From Chinchilla lanigera (taxonomy: Eukaryota; Chordata; Mammalia; Rodentia; Chinchillidae), in assembly GCF_000276665.1 (NCBI RefSeq), contig NW_004955416.1:3890643-3954642 (forward strand): DNA of 64,000 bases. The letters are read 5' to 3'. The notes under the pieces are model-generated. The model was not told the DNA's origin. It was given only the letters and a program-made list of their open reading frames with translations, and did not search any database. Positions 1 to 12,048 of the stretch are shown in pieces. Each line of letters opens with the position of its first letter. Positions within the stretch are counted from its first letter, which is position 1. The position numbers and the translations under genes are program-made.

Positions 1-1982
1 TTTGATATTTTTGTCATTTAATTATGTTTTGAGGAGGAAGTTTGTAAGTACACCTTAAACAATACCCTGTTGACATAAGTGTAAAATACTGATAAAAATA
101 ATACACGTCTGTTAAAGAAGAACTTGTGTAGCTGCTAATAAAAATCATTTCACATGCTCATGCCAGAGCACTGTTCTTTTTGGGGTACACAGTATTAGAT
201 GTTTTTAACATTTATTTAAAGATCCGTTATATCATATTGCCTTATATTTTGCATTTCCCAAATGAAATTTTGTTTTTAAAAGCCCACTTATTCTTAATGA
301 GAAAACTTCAAATTAAGTCAAATATATATGCCTATCTAAAAATTGCTCTAACGGGGTATTTAAGCAGGACTTGGATTTTTGAGTAGCCTTCTGTTTTGTT
401 TGCCAGTTTGTTCATTAATTTACTGTAGCTGTCTTATATAGAGCAACTTGTGAGTGATAAAAGAAATATTTCTGCTTCTAAGCAGCTTGCAAAACACCCT
501 GATACAGTTCCTTAGTCTGTCATGTGAACCACATTCCCAAATGGCATTTTGAATAAACAGATACACAACATATCTGTGAAATTAAAACTTCACTGTGGTG
601 GTAGGGAGAGTAGAGCAACTGAGAAGAAAGTGTCTGAAATTCTTCTTTGGTGGGCCATAATAAGAAAAAATATTAAACATCTATGTAGACCAAATTTAGG
701 ACCATATAAAACTGAGCTTGCAATCTGAAACAGTGTAGCTTCACAACGAGAAATAAACTTGTAAGACTTTCTCTTATCTTCTTAGGGTGATCTATCATGA
801 GCCCAATTCTTCCACCATGTAAAAGCTCTCAGATACTGCAGAAATCTGATCTCTTTTTCTCTACATTGTTCTAATTATCAGATATTTTAAAATGTGGCAT
901 GATTTCAAATGTTAGAGTTCTGATCAGCCTCTTATTAAAAATATGGTAAATAACATTGAACCAAGTGGCAGATGATTGATAGACAACACTTCTCTCCATT
1001 CCACAGTATGAGGGAGAAGAAGGGTTAGAAAAGTAAGGGGTGGCTTTAGTGAGGAGATGAGAAGTGAAATTTTGAGAACAGAAGTTTTGGCCAAGGAAAT
1101 GACAAGAAGAAACATTCCAGATTTGGAGGACACGTGTAGGGGCTCGGGGAGGAATTGAGTATGGACAGCACATTAACCAAGTGTTTAACAAATATTTACT
1201 GATACATGTTTTTTGGAGAAGTGTTGATATTATATAATGGTTGTAAAGTTGTAAGTTGCCTGAGATAATTTTCTGATCAGTGAACTTAATGCTTCGGATC
1301 TGCCTTCTCCCTTCTAGGTTGTCATCTAGATTGTTGTTTTGGGGTGTTGCTATTTGGGGGGCAGGTGCTGTTTCTATTAGTGAAAGGAGAACTAAGTTCT
1401 AATGCACATAAATTTTCCTTCCAAACAGTTCCTTTCATTGTTATACCTATCTTGTCCTTCACTTGTCCTTTGTTTTATACTACTGCCAGCTTCCAAAGAA
1501 CTGTCAGTTCATGCTGGACCACCGTTCATGTTCAAACCTATTTGTGGTCTTGAGTTTGGGTTCCAGTTACATATCATCTTCTCTTTTAGTTCAGATATGA
1601 TCTAGTCAAAAAACACTCTTTGCAGACTTTTAAGGGTCTTGAGAACACATGTTATTTACCTGTTTTTAGTACTTGCCTCTAACACTTCCAGCACTAGCTC
1701 TCTGTTTGTCCAGCCTTACACTAAGGAAAGCAATCATTTTAACAAAAATAGGTATTACTATCAGTGATTTTTAGGAAGGTCTCCCTGCTTGATTGCTGAA
1801 ATGAAGTGCTTGAAATGCCCTTACCTAAGGGGAAGAATCCTTGTAATATGTGGTTAAAGGCTAGACTTGGATTACACTCCCCACCGAGTGATAAAACATT
1901 AGCTTAATAAATAGAAAGGACTTCTACCAAATTCTTTCCAAAGAACAGCTTTGATAGTGAATTGTGCCCCAAGTACTACTAA

Positions 1983-1983
<1 letters not shown>

Positions 1984-2041
<58 letters not shown>

Positions 2042-2088
2042 GAGACAGAGAGACAGAGAGACAGAGAGACAGAGAGACAGAGAGAGAA
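1984..2088. repeat. Compound microsatellite (GT)n-(GA)n-(GAGACA)n
   Basis: About 12 GT units run into about 13 GA units and then a higher-order array of GA repeats interrupted by CA at 6-8-base spacing. It produces antisense Ser-Leu-rich and sense Glu-Arg-rich frames that are artefacts. Confidence 0.97.
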
Positions 2089-2344
2089 GGCATACTCTGG
2101 CATTGCCAAATTTTGCCTATTGAACAGATGCACTTCTGGCTGTCTCTCTTAAGGTTGTTACAATATGTACTTAATAAGAACAGACCTCGCACCTTTGTAC
2201 ACACCTCAGGAAGCCTTTCATTTTTAACTGTCTCAACATTAGACAGTAATGGTATGCTTAATGATAATGCTTTGATGGGAGGCAGAAGGCAGACCACATC
2301 ATCAGCCAACAGCAGCTGAAGCACCAGTGTAACAATTATGACAG

Positions 2345-2510
2345 CACCAGTGTTACTTTTTCACTGACAAGTGGATTGAGAGTCACAGACATTAATTAAT
2401 TTTTCAAGGTGCCATGGGTGATGAGTAGAAGAGGCAGGCCTCAAACTAGGTCTGTAAATTTAGCCTCTGCTGCAGCCACTGTTCCCCACTGCCTCTTGGA
2501 ACATATTTAT
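2345..2510 (-). repeat. MIR-like SINE remnant
   Basis: The stretch reading as a minus-strand MIR core ('...gtgatgagtagaagaggc...caaactaggtctg') resembles the conserved MIR segment before its tail. It is old and diverged, and assigned by eye. Confidence 0.4.
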
Positions 2511-3269
2511 GGGTGGCTTCCCAAGTTCACCTTTTTTTCAGAATTCATGTTTTTTTTCAGGATCCATGTTTTTCTGCTTAGGAAAAAGATGAAATAACAG
2601 GAGGCCAGGTCATAAAGGTCATAAGTGTGTGCCTGATTCTCCCAACCATAAGCTCAAAGAGAAATCCAAGTAGATCCTAGAGGAGCTCACATGGTGAGAA
2701 GTTAGGTCCAGATGTACCAGGCGTGTAAATGAGTCATCACAAAAGTGAGTCCTCCAGCATCCAAAAGACCTATCCAGTTGAGGCAGTATGAAATGCAAGC
2801 TGTCTCCACTGATTCCAGCCTATTTAGCTGAAAAAAGGAGTATGTTGAGAATTGTGTAATTAAGCCACTCTCAAAGGGGGGGCATTACATTTGAGAATAC
2901 AGTGGAACTTATCCTTGAACCCATAAAAGTAAGTTGTCTTGTTTTCCCTGTTCAATGATTGGCATGGTGCTTTGGCCTGGAATACAGAGGCAGCCTTTGG
3001 AGAAATCAGAGGAACATTTTCTAGCCCCCATGGCCATTCTCCCATTCTCCCAGCCCTACCAGGAGACGTCTTGCATCACAGAGGTCTTCAGAGGAGGCAG
3101 AGGTGACTCCACTCTGCCTTATCCACATCTGTGTCATTTGCCCTTCTCTCCATGGTGTGAGGCACCCACTTCCTAGAAGGACCTTTTCTTTCTGTAGTTT
3201 TACAGCTCTGACATCGAAAAAGTTAACTCTCCCTCGCAGTCTTCCCTGGTGGTTAAGTGATTTACTCTC

Positions 3270-4320
3270 ATAGTGGGCTTTGATTCCTTCCTTATTTTTG
3301 ATTTGTCTATTATAGATTTCTGCTTTGTGGTTACCATGAGTGCTATAAAAAATATCTTTTGATTATATAGCGAGCCATTTTGAAATGACAGATACTTAAT
3401 ATGATCATAAAGACCAGAATCAAAAAAGAAGAAAAGTATACTAATAAGGAAACCCTAGCCTGTACTCCATTCTCCCCAACTTTTGAATTGTTTATATTCC
3501 CTGTTAAGTTTCTATTTCACCTACCTCTTCACATATTGATGTAGTTATTATTTTTAATTGTTTTGTGTTTTGGTCATTTTAATGATTTCAGTGGTTTACA
3601 CAGCATGCTTATAATTTTAGAGCATTCTGAATTTGTCTGTATCACTCCTCTGTACTAGGGAGCTTTATACCACCCCATCTTTTCATTTTACTTATTAATG
3701 TCTCTTTCTTTCTATTTGAAGAACCCCTTTCAGCATTTGTTACAGGTTTGATGAAGAAAAGGTATCCCCTCATCTTTTGTTTCTCTAACAGTGTTTTTTA
3801 TCTCCTTTTTAGTTTTAAATGGTAGCCTTGCTAGACACAGTATTCTTGGTTGGCAACTTTACCCCGCAGTACTATGAAAATTTCATGCTACTCTCTGCCA
3901 ACCTGTAAGATTTCTACTGAAAAGTCACATTATGTGTTCATTGTGTCTCTTCTCTTGGACCCTTGAAAATCTTCTCTTTGTCTCTCCCCTGTGAGAACTG
4001 GATTATAAGAAGTCTTGATACAGACACAGACTTGGTTGGGTCAAATCTAACTGGTCACCTTTTGCTACCTGGATATTTATATCCTTCTCTAGGCTTGAGA
4101 AATCTTCTGTTATTTCCTTGAATAAGCCCCCCCTTTGACATTCCCAATTCCCCCTTTAAACTCATAAACTTGAATATTTGCTCTTTTAATACCATCCCAA
4201 CCTTGCTGTGTTCCTCTTCATTTTTTTCTTCTCCAGCCATTTATTTCAAATAGCCTATCTGTGCATTCACCAATAGTTTCTTCCTTCTACTCTATCTTGC
4301 TGTTGACGCCTTCAAACAAA
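3270..4320 (-). mobile_element. Old LINE-1 (L1M-type) fragment
   Basis: The + strand reads like the complement of a mammalian L1M segment: phrases around 3308-3360 (tgctttgtggttaccatgag), 3722-3860 (cagcatttgttacaggt, tagtattcttggttggca) and 3900-3930 (cctgtaagatttctactga) are characteristic. It is heavily mutated with no usable frame and belongs to the old mammalian L1 layer. Confidence 0.6.
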
Positions 4321-4961
4321 AACATGAAACAAACTTCCCCTTGAATGTTTTATTAAAGGTCTTCAAACATTTCAAAACTATGATGGCTGTTGTTGATGAA
4401 CCATATTTCCATGACAAAGACATAGAAATGATAAACAAAAAGTTTAAAACAGCCAAATACAAACAAAATTAATTAAATTTTAAGGTGTCCGAACTTGACT
4501 GAATATATATTTGCAGTTGTAAACAGGATTGGGACAATAAGATTTAAATGTGAGAGGATAGAGCTCAAACTTTTAGCTTCCCTGGAAGAACAGATGTGTA
4601 ACTGGGAGTTGGAATTGAGCCTCCACAAAGAGCTCAAACCATGAAAAAGTACTAGGAAGAGTACTTGCCTGAAGAAAATGGCAGGGAAGCTTTCCTACTG
4701 GAGATAGCCTTCTTTGGAGTATTGGGACAAAAGGGAGAAATTAGAAATGGGTCAGCACTCTGTAGATTTGGATCCAAATTTACATTGTTCTTTACTTCAC
4801 AAAGTTCAGGCTAAGAAATTAACAATAAAACTGGCTTCTGCAAAAGTAAACATGAAACTCCCTTATGATAGCTACTTTCACAGTGCAGAGCAAACAGTGC
4901 TTGCTGAAAATAAGCTCTTGCTAACACTTGGTGAACTCACTTTTAAGGGGAAGATACACAG

Positions 4962-4981
4962 GAGAGTAGGTAGGTAGGTAG
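4962..4981. repeat. Short (GTAG)n microsatellite
   Basis: Four to five units of GTAG/TAGG at the end of an AT-rich stretch. Confidence 0.8.
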
Positions 4982-5229
4982 ATGCATAGTAGATGGGTGT
5001 ATAAAATGATAGTACATCATGAAATGGAGATGAATAAATAAAGATACCTTAAATCTGTAAGACAAAACATATGACTATCAAATAAATTTTTAAATTATAT
5101 ATGTATGTGTATATTGCTAGAACTAATACAATGAAAGACTATAATTGGATAAATAAAATAATAATTGAAAAAGCGCAGACATATTTGAAAAAATTCAAAA
5201 TGATATAATAGTGATTAAAGTTAGGAGTC

Positions 5230-5598
5230 CTTAGATGAGTACAATGCAATTGCAGTTCTGTATTTGTGGAGCATGTTCCGGGACCCTCTATAGATAAATC
5301 TATAGATATTCAGGTCTTTTTATAAAATGCTGTAGGATGTGCTTGTGCGTAACTTCCTGTGCCTATGCATAGCTTCCTTCCATAGCATATTTTAAATCAT
5401 CTCTAGATTTCTTATACTACCTAATATAATGTAAATGCAATGTGAATAGTTGTTACACTATGTTGTTTACCGAACAAAGACCAGGAAAAACTGGCTGTAC
5501 ATGTTCAGGAAGTGCTTTTATTTCTGTGATTATTTTCAATCTGTGGATGAGTGAATGCATACATGGAGAACCCTTGGAAATGGAGGGAAGACTGTATA
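5230..5598 (-). mobile_element. Tigger-like (pogo/TcMar) DNA transposon remnant
   Basis: Internal phrases such as tctctagatttcttata, aatgtaaatgcaatgtgaat and gtacatgttcaggaagtg match the short non-autonomous Tigger repeats familiar from mammalian genomes. The copy at 10616-10948 is the same family in the opposite orientation. No transposase frame remains. Confidence 0.65.
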
Positions 5599-6281
5599 GA
5601 TTCTATAAAAGATTAGAAGAGAATGTGATGAGAATAATGACAGTACCTTTAGTATACTGTAAGGATGAACTGAAGAAGTAGTATAGACACTGTATGAGAG
5701 CAAGAAATCATGGTGTATAGAATAAGACTATGGAATATCCAGTAAAAGAGTTCCAGAAGAGATAATGCAGGCTAAAAGTATAATGGCTCAGCCTTTTTTT
5801 TTTTTTTTGCAAGTAGTTTAAGGCCTGTATACTGAAGTTCATAAAACATAGGAATCCCAAGGCAGCTAAATAACAATCACCACACCTAGTTATAGAATGA
5901 TGAAACCATTTGCTATCAAAGAAAATTCTAAAAGTAACTAGAAATAGAACACATACTAAATATACAAGGATTATTGGTAGCTTCACAGTATAGTTCTCAT
6001 CACAGGGATAGTAGAATTGTAGCTTCAAAGAGTTAAATTAGAATGACCCCTAGCCTACAGTTGTGTATCTTGTTATACTGTCATTCAGGACAAGACCATG
6101 GGGTTGTGCTGCTCAGTGATCCCAGGTGAGAGAACTAAGAAATGTGAAGGTCAGGCAGCAAGGATATTGAACTCAAAAGTGTACAGTGAGATTCAAACAG
6201 CAACATTAAAAAGGGAAATTGGTGGATGGGTTGATAAACCTAAGTAAGAATTGAGTGCTTTTTTTAAAAAGGAGGGTAACT

Positions 6282-6752
6282 CAGGGCTTTCTCGAGAAAC
6301 AAACAAATAATCTGTGTATGTGTGATATGATAATATACAAGGAATTGACTCCTGGGATTATGGAGGCTGAAGCTGATAAGTCTCAAGCTCTGCAGTTTGT
6401 AAGCTGGAGAACCACGAGAGCAAATGCTTATAATTATAGTCTGAAGGCTATCAGACTTGAAGGCTGGGAGAAGCCAGTGTTTCCTTTAGAGACTAAAGGC
6501 TGGAAAAAGTACTGATGTCCCAGCTCCAAGGCAGAAAGAACATGTCTGTTACACAGATTTTCACTCTTGTTATGCATTCAGCTGATCGGATGAGGCCCAA
6601 TTAGATTAGGGGGTGTTGTCTGCCCCCAATTCAGATGTTAATCTCACTCAGAAACACCCACACAGACAAGTCCAGAGTAATGTTTTACCAAATATTCTGC
6701 CCTGCTGGCCCAGTCAAGTTGACATATAAAATTGACCTCTTACACAGATTAA
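6282..6752 (-). mobile_element. MLT2-like ERVL LTR (solo)
   Basis: The + strand reads as the complement of an ERVL MLT2-type LTR: a cttt-cgagaaac start, ggaattgactcctgggattatgg, then atgaggcccaattagatta and a terminal gtcaagttgacatataaaattgacc. It is an old solo LTR with no internal viral genes. Confidence 0.7.
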
Positions 6753-7049
6753 TTGGGAAATGGTGTTTACAAACAAGATGGTTAATAACAATAGGCATAG
6801 TAATAAGGGCTCATGTTGGAGGGAGTGAGTGATTTCCAATCTCTTACATACAAAATGATGAAGATTAGATATTGATTCAGCTTAAATATTTTTTGAGAGT
6901 ACTAGTAAAAAGTAGATGTACAGTGTATTATTCCCAAGAGAATAAAGGGAGAACAATAAATAAAAATTAACTAGAATGTAGAAAGAGAGAAAGAAGAGAA
7001 AATAATGGTTAGCAGAACTTGGAAAATAAGAGAGCAAAGAGAGCAAAAC

Positions 7050-7432
7050 CACTTTTTTTTAATTAATTAAGGTTATTGGTACATTTTAAGTATGCATAAT
7101 GGTCACATTCATCATAGGGAACTGGTGTGTGTACGTAATATAACTTGAATCTTGTTTTTCCATTCCCTTACCCTCCCTTCAGCCCCCTTTCCCTCCTTAC
7201 TTACAAAACCTTTGTTTCCATTTTTTCCCTGTTTTCTCAGTTTTTTCTTTTCCCTTCCTTCCTTTCCCCCTCTCCCATTCCTAGTTCCTCTTCCCATTTG
7301 AACATTTTCTTCCTATTTCACAGTATCCATCATATATTTGGTCTTTATTTACACTTCCAATTTCTCATGGCAGAGAAACAGTGCTGCTTAAATGTTGTTT
7401 CTACAAGCAACACTAAGACATACTGACACAAT
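7050..7432 (-). mobile_element. LINE-1 3' end fragment with polypyrimidine tract
   Basis: The start (ttattggtacattttaagta), the long C/T-rich block at 7160-7300 and the end (tttggtctttatttacactt) are shared with 36180-36510 (same orientation) and 33500-33930 (opposite). In the plus copy the unit ends with a taccaataaactt A-rich tail, so this is an L1 3' UTR with a polypurine tract. Frames across it are artefacts. Confidence 0.65.
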
Positions 7433-8049
7433 CAATTCATAGGTAAGGAAATGGATTATCAGATATACAAGGTAGACATTACCGAAAAGAAACATTGCGT
7501 GGCAGTATTACCAATTTACAACATTTAACCTAAGAAAAAAGTTTATTAAAGACAGTCATGGCTTGTTAGCAAAGGCATCCTTACCAAGAAGAATGTGTGT
7601 AACAGTGGGAGTATGTACACCTAGAAGTACAGCCTCCAGATACAGAAAGCAAGTCTTGGTGGAAATATAGACACTGATAAATCCAGAGCAGTAGGAGTTA
7701 TTTCATATCTACTTTGAGAACAATAAAAATATAAACGATTTGAACAATATAATTAAAAATCATAACCTATTAAACATACCTGAACTTTATATCTCAAAAA
7801 GCAGAATTTCAATTTTTTTAAAAACAAAATATATTTTACAGATTTACCAAGTAAAAACACAAAGGAAGTCAAACAAATGTCCCGTATTAATATAGACTGC
7901 ATAAGTTAGACATAGCAAAAATCTAAAATTTTTAAGTAATTTGTGGGCCAAAGATGAAATAATGGAAACTACAAGATATTTATAAATAAAAGACAGTATG
8001 TAATTAAAACAGAATTTTGAGACTACTATGGCCTTGAAAAATATGTATT

Positions 8050-8168
8050 AGTCAGGTGTGGTGGTGCACATCTGTAGTCGCAGCACTTCCAACACTGAGG
8101 CAGAAGGATCACTGTGAGTTCAAAGCCATCCTGAACTACATAGTGAGATCTTGTCTCAAAATAAACAG
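8050..8168 (+). mobile_element. B1-like SINE (7SL-derived)
   Basis: The start gtcaggtgtggtggtgcaca, then ctgtgagttcaaagcc and gtctcaaaa, gives the order of a rodent B1 monomer. The internal pol III boxes are degenerate. Confidence 0.85.
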
Positions 8169-8195
8169 TATATATTAAAAGATTGAAAGTAAAAT

Positions 8196-8277
8196 TTTTG
8201 GTGTAGGAGATTGAACCCAGGACCTCACACATGCCAGGCATGTGTGCTCTACCACTGAGATACAGTGCCAGCCCTTG
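8196..8277 (-). mobile_element. ID-like tRNA-derived SINE, old copy
   Basis: It reads on the minus strand as a tRNA-like head (gctggcactgtatctcagtg, B box near ggttcaatctcc). It is next to the B1 at 8050 in the opposite orientation and diverged from the young SINE copies elsewhere in the window. Confidence 0.8.
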
Positions 8278-10615
8278 AAATTATAAAAATAGTAACTCAG
8301 TAAAAAAAATTTAATATTGGCAACTCAAAGTAAACAGCCAAAAATAATGATGAGAAAAGATAAATGAAATGTGACTAGAAGAAATAGCACAGTAGAAAAT
8401 AACAATACTAAATTTTGGCTTCTTGAAAAACGCTATTAAAAGAAATCAACCTCTAGCTAGACTGATAAAAAAGAAAGTTTATACAAGTTAATATTAGATC
8501 ATTGGAAGTAAATTTATTGCAGATCTGCAAGTTAAATCATGTTAGTTGGTCTTTAGATGTTTATTATAGTTTTTTTTTTTTCAGGAAATCTTTACAATGA
8601 CATGAACATAACCTTAGGCATCATAGTCCAGGTATTGCCTGTTGCCTGTCTGCAATCGTTCATGGATAATAGTGCTGCCCTATTCTGTGGACCTAGTTCC
8701 AACTGATTGGCAATTCATGCTGTGTTCGTGCTTGGAAATGAGAATATGGTCAGTAGAAACAGTGGCAGGAATAAAGTGTGAAAACAGCATCATCCTTCGG
8801 AGATACCTAAACTTCAGAACATATGAATAAAAGTAGATGTGCACTGTGGCTTGATGCGAGATACTAGCAGTCTTTCACAAAGGCCGAGTGGAAAGTACCA
8901 CCTGAGGAGATGGCATGTGCTGGGTCTGCATCAGAGCCCTTGACTTTCGTTAGCACTTTCTCTCTTGCTGTAAAAATTGGCAGATTGCAAGAGGAGAAAA
9001 GACATTTTGTTGAGTTTAAAATAAGTGGACTCAATATGTAGTTTTTACTACTTCACTTAAAACAACTGACTTCCTTTGTTTTGAATAGTGTTCTATTCAA
9101 AGTATTCAAAGTGTTTGTTTTACAAATTTATTGGTTATGATTCTTAATCTTGATAAGCACACTATTCTAAACTTTATATTGTGAGGAAAATTATGTCATC
9201 AGATTCTTCTTTTGATAGTTCCCTTTCTTCCCTCAAAATAAATGACTCACTTTTCTCATGTCCCAGAGCATTGTCGCTCTTTTTTTTTTTTTTTAAAAAA
9301 AAAGTCTTTGTTTAATGATTTTAGTGATGAATTTGCATATGATTTGGCATGAGATTGGTAATTTTCCGTAGGATAGCACTTTGGATCATGCTGCTGGACC
9401 ATTTTGGGTTAATCTTTCCTCGCATAAGGATGAGAGTTTGAAGTGTAATACCTTAGCCAGGACCAGATACAAACGGACACGGTGCTTCTATTTCCGTGAG
9501 ACCCTTAGATGTGCTCAGAGAAGGTGACCAAATGCATGACAAGTGCTTTGATCCCCTGCCACTGGCCAGGCCTTTGAATTAGGCTGAGAAACTAACTTAA
9601 CAATACTGAGAAACTCTTTTAACAATACTGCTGCCCTAATCTGCTCCTTGATAAAATGATTAGCTGCTTTATATTCTCAATATTTGTACCACTTATCCAT
9701 GATTATGTCTTACAGGAATAATTGTATTTACACCTATGATTGTATGCAGCAAATGCATAAGTCTGATTTGATTCTGTTATTTAGACTCTGTAGTAAGGAA
9801 CCCTTGAGTCAGCTGAGATAATTTCATCAGGCTGCAGAGCTGATTGAAGAGACAGGGTGGATAAGAAAGATCAGTGGTCCTTTCTTTGGATTTCCATATG
9901 CCTTCTCCATGTGCAGTGTAAACGTTGTGTTTGCAAATAACTGTTAAATATATAACTTTATATATTCACACAGTCATGTGACCAACTATAGGCAATAATT
10001 AAAATAGTTGAACATTTTTTATAGACTCAATACTGTGCATAAGTAATGTATAATTGCCTTACTTCTTTCCACAGTATTTGCTAACATTTATCGAATCTGT
10101 CAATGTTCTTGTACCACTAAACTTGATAAAGAACATAATAATAAAAAAGTTAGATCAAAAATCGTTTCATAACTTGAATGATGTAGATCCATAATCTGTT
10201 CATTTTCTTAGCTAAATTATGCAATATGTATTTGAGTTTGTACTTGTGTAGTCCCAACTTTAAGCTACTTTGCTAATACTTGGAAATTATTCCACTGGAG
10301 GACTTGCACAGAATCGATTCCTGGGTAATTCCTGACTCAGCTTCAGTTTACAGGCCTGCATCCCTGCCACACATCTAGAAGAACTCTGCCCCCTGGGCTG
10401 CTACATACCTGTGATGAACAAATAGAGTCCAGGACTGCCTGCCTTGCTTCTCAAAGATTGTCACCTCTATACCATCCTCACTAGATGTCTCCCTTACTGC
10501 CTTTTTCTTCTCTAACTCTCCCTGGGATTTCAGCTTAATTTGCAAGTGGACAAGTCATAGTTTCTGTGGAAAATTTATGTGCATATTAAATACATATATT
10601 ACCCCCCTTACACAC

Positions 10616-10948
10616 ACAGTGAGACCTCCTTATCTTGGGGTCTAAATGCATGGATTGAAATATGGAACAAAAAAGTATCTGTACTGAGCATGTACAGATT
10701 GTCCAGACTGTCCTTGCTAATATGCCCTAAATAATACAGTATCACAACTATTTGTGCAGCATTCACATTGTATTAGTTATTGTAAGTTACCTTGAAATTA
10801 TTTAAAGCGTATAGAAGGATGTGTCTAGTTTATATGCAAGTCCTATGCCGTTTTATATAAGGGACTTGAACTATGGAATTTAGTTTCTGTGGGGGGTGAG
10901 GAAGGGGTTCCTGGAACCAATCCCTGATGGATACCAGATACTAAGAGA
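10616..10948 (+). mobile_element. Tigger-like (pogo/TcMar) DNA transposon remnant
   Basis: It carries tactgagcatgtacagatt, aatacagtatcacaactatt, acattgtattagttattgta and ggttcctggaaccaatccct, the same family as 5230-5598 but the other way round. The ends show degenerate terminal inverted repeats (tgagacctccttatctt / ggataccagatactaaga). No coding capacity. Confidence 0.7.
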
Positions 10949-10950
10949 CA

Positions 10951-10984
10951 GCTACACACACACACACACAAACACAAAACACAC
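10951..10984. repeat. (CA)n microsatellite
   Basis: An imperfect CA run immediately after the Tigger-like element end. Confidence 0.85.
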
Positions 10985-11239
10985 AGACTTTTTTAACTTT
11001 AAGGTCCCCTCATTTTGCCAGTGTTCCTTACTTTTCTCACCTGTGAAATAGATGTGAAATTTCATGGCAGTTGATGCATTCCATTTTAGAAAGGCTCAGT
11101 ATGCAGAGATAGTTGAGAGTTACTTTTGTTGATGTCCTTGGTGTCTTTAAATCTGACCTGCTATAACTAAGCTGTACGTGTACATATGCATGGTTATAAA
11201 ATACCTACCTGCAAAAAGTAAACATTTTTCTTTGCTGGT

Positions 11240-11268
11240 TGTGTTTTGTTTTGTTTTGTTTTGTTTTC
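11240..11268. repeat. (TTTTG)n microsatellite
   Basis: About five units of TTTTG, roughly 300 bp before a CDIN1 exon. Confidence 0.9.
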
Positions 11269-11559
11269 CAATTGGGCTTTTCCAGAGCCAATTTATCTGC
11301 AAAAAGACATATGTTTTAGGTCTGGACTTGTTAATTTACCTTGGAAAAAATAGGTCATCATCAAATCTGGCAGTGTGGTTTATAAACTTGGCAACATGGT
11401 CTAATTAAAAGCTTCTCTTAGATTAAAAATGGAAAAATGATTAGTATCAGTAATATTTTTGTTTTCATGGTTTCTGTGTATGTAGGTATATGTCACTTCT
11501 CATGTTGCGTTAAAAGTATGTTGACTGTCTGCTAATAGTTCATCTCTTTTCTTCCACAG

Positions 11560-11639
11560 CCTCCAAGTCTGTTATAAATAGTATGCTACGGGACCCTTCC
11601 CAGATTCCAGATGGAGTTCTAGCAAATCAGGTCTATCAG
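11560..11639 (+). CDS. CDIN1: CDIN1 internal coding exon (about residues 116-142)
   Basis: This 80-nt exon opens with two bases finishing a proline codon, then encodes 26 residues beginning [14 protein letters not shown] and ending VLANQVYQ. It is preceded by a pyrimidine tract ending in cttccacag and followed by a weak donor, CAG|gtatta. The peptide matches human CDIN1 (C15orf41) from about S117, with Val where I recall Ile at position 120. CDIN1 is a PD-(D/E)XK-family protein that binds codanin-1; loss causes congenital dyserythropoietic anaemia type Ib. This part lies in the linker/helical region before the nuclease core. The upstream intron is phase 1 and the downstream intron is phase 0 and only 346 bp. 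Identification rests on recalled protein sequence. The reading frame continues correctly through all five exons, which makes a chance match or retrocopy very unlikely. Confidence 0.95.
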
Positions 11640-11949
11640 GTATTAATCACAGCTGTCTGTTTTCAGTGGCAGTGCTGTTATCTGCCTAGCAGAGTAAAGG
11701 ATTTTAAACCTCATTTAATTACTGTCATCATAAACTATCACTGAGGTCAGGGTGCACCATAAATGGCAATGCAATATTTGTGAGAAGAGCATTTCACTTT
11801 TTAATAGCTTGCTTTTATAGTAAATAAAAAGCATGCAATTTTTGTTTTCTGTGATTAAATCTGAACAACCTTTTGATCGCTTTCTTTTTTGGGATGGGGG
11901 AAGAAAGTAATTACTGCTTTTAGGATGTTTCCTGTAATGATTTTTGTAG

Positions 11950-12048
<99 letters not shown>

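Larger units (their letters stand above)
7560..8520 (+). mobile_element. LINE-1 ORF2 remnant, interrupted by SINEs
   Basis: A-rich coding-like sequence with the L1 ORF2 signature around 8410-8480 (tttggcttcttgaaaaac ... caacctctagctagactgat). It is split by SINEs at 8050-8276 and carries many stops, so it is inactive. The 5' limit is uncertain. Confidence 0.5.
1..11559 (+). other. Intronic sequence upstream of the first visible CDIN1 exon
   Basis: No CDIN1 exon encoding residues 1-115 was recognised here, so the stretch is most simply part of the preceding phase-1 intron. Besides the repeats listed separately, it holds AT-rich sequence without recognisable genes (for example 1-1980, 2520-3260, 4320-5220, 5600-6280, 8500-10610). 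All ORFs in it are short and lack similarity to anything I know. Confidence 0.7.

Noticed and set aside
1899..2324. Minus-strand ORF of 141 codons with Leu-Ser and Thr-His runs
   Set aside because: It is created by the GT/GA microsatellite at 1984-2088.
4962..4981. Possible regulatory TAGG array
   Set aside because: Too short, a plain tetranucleotide microsatellite.
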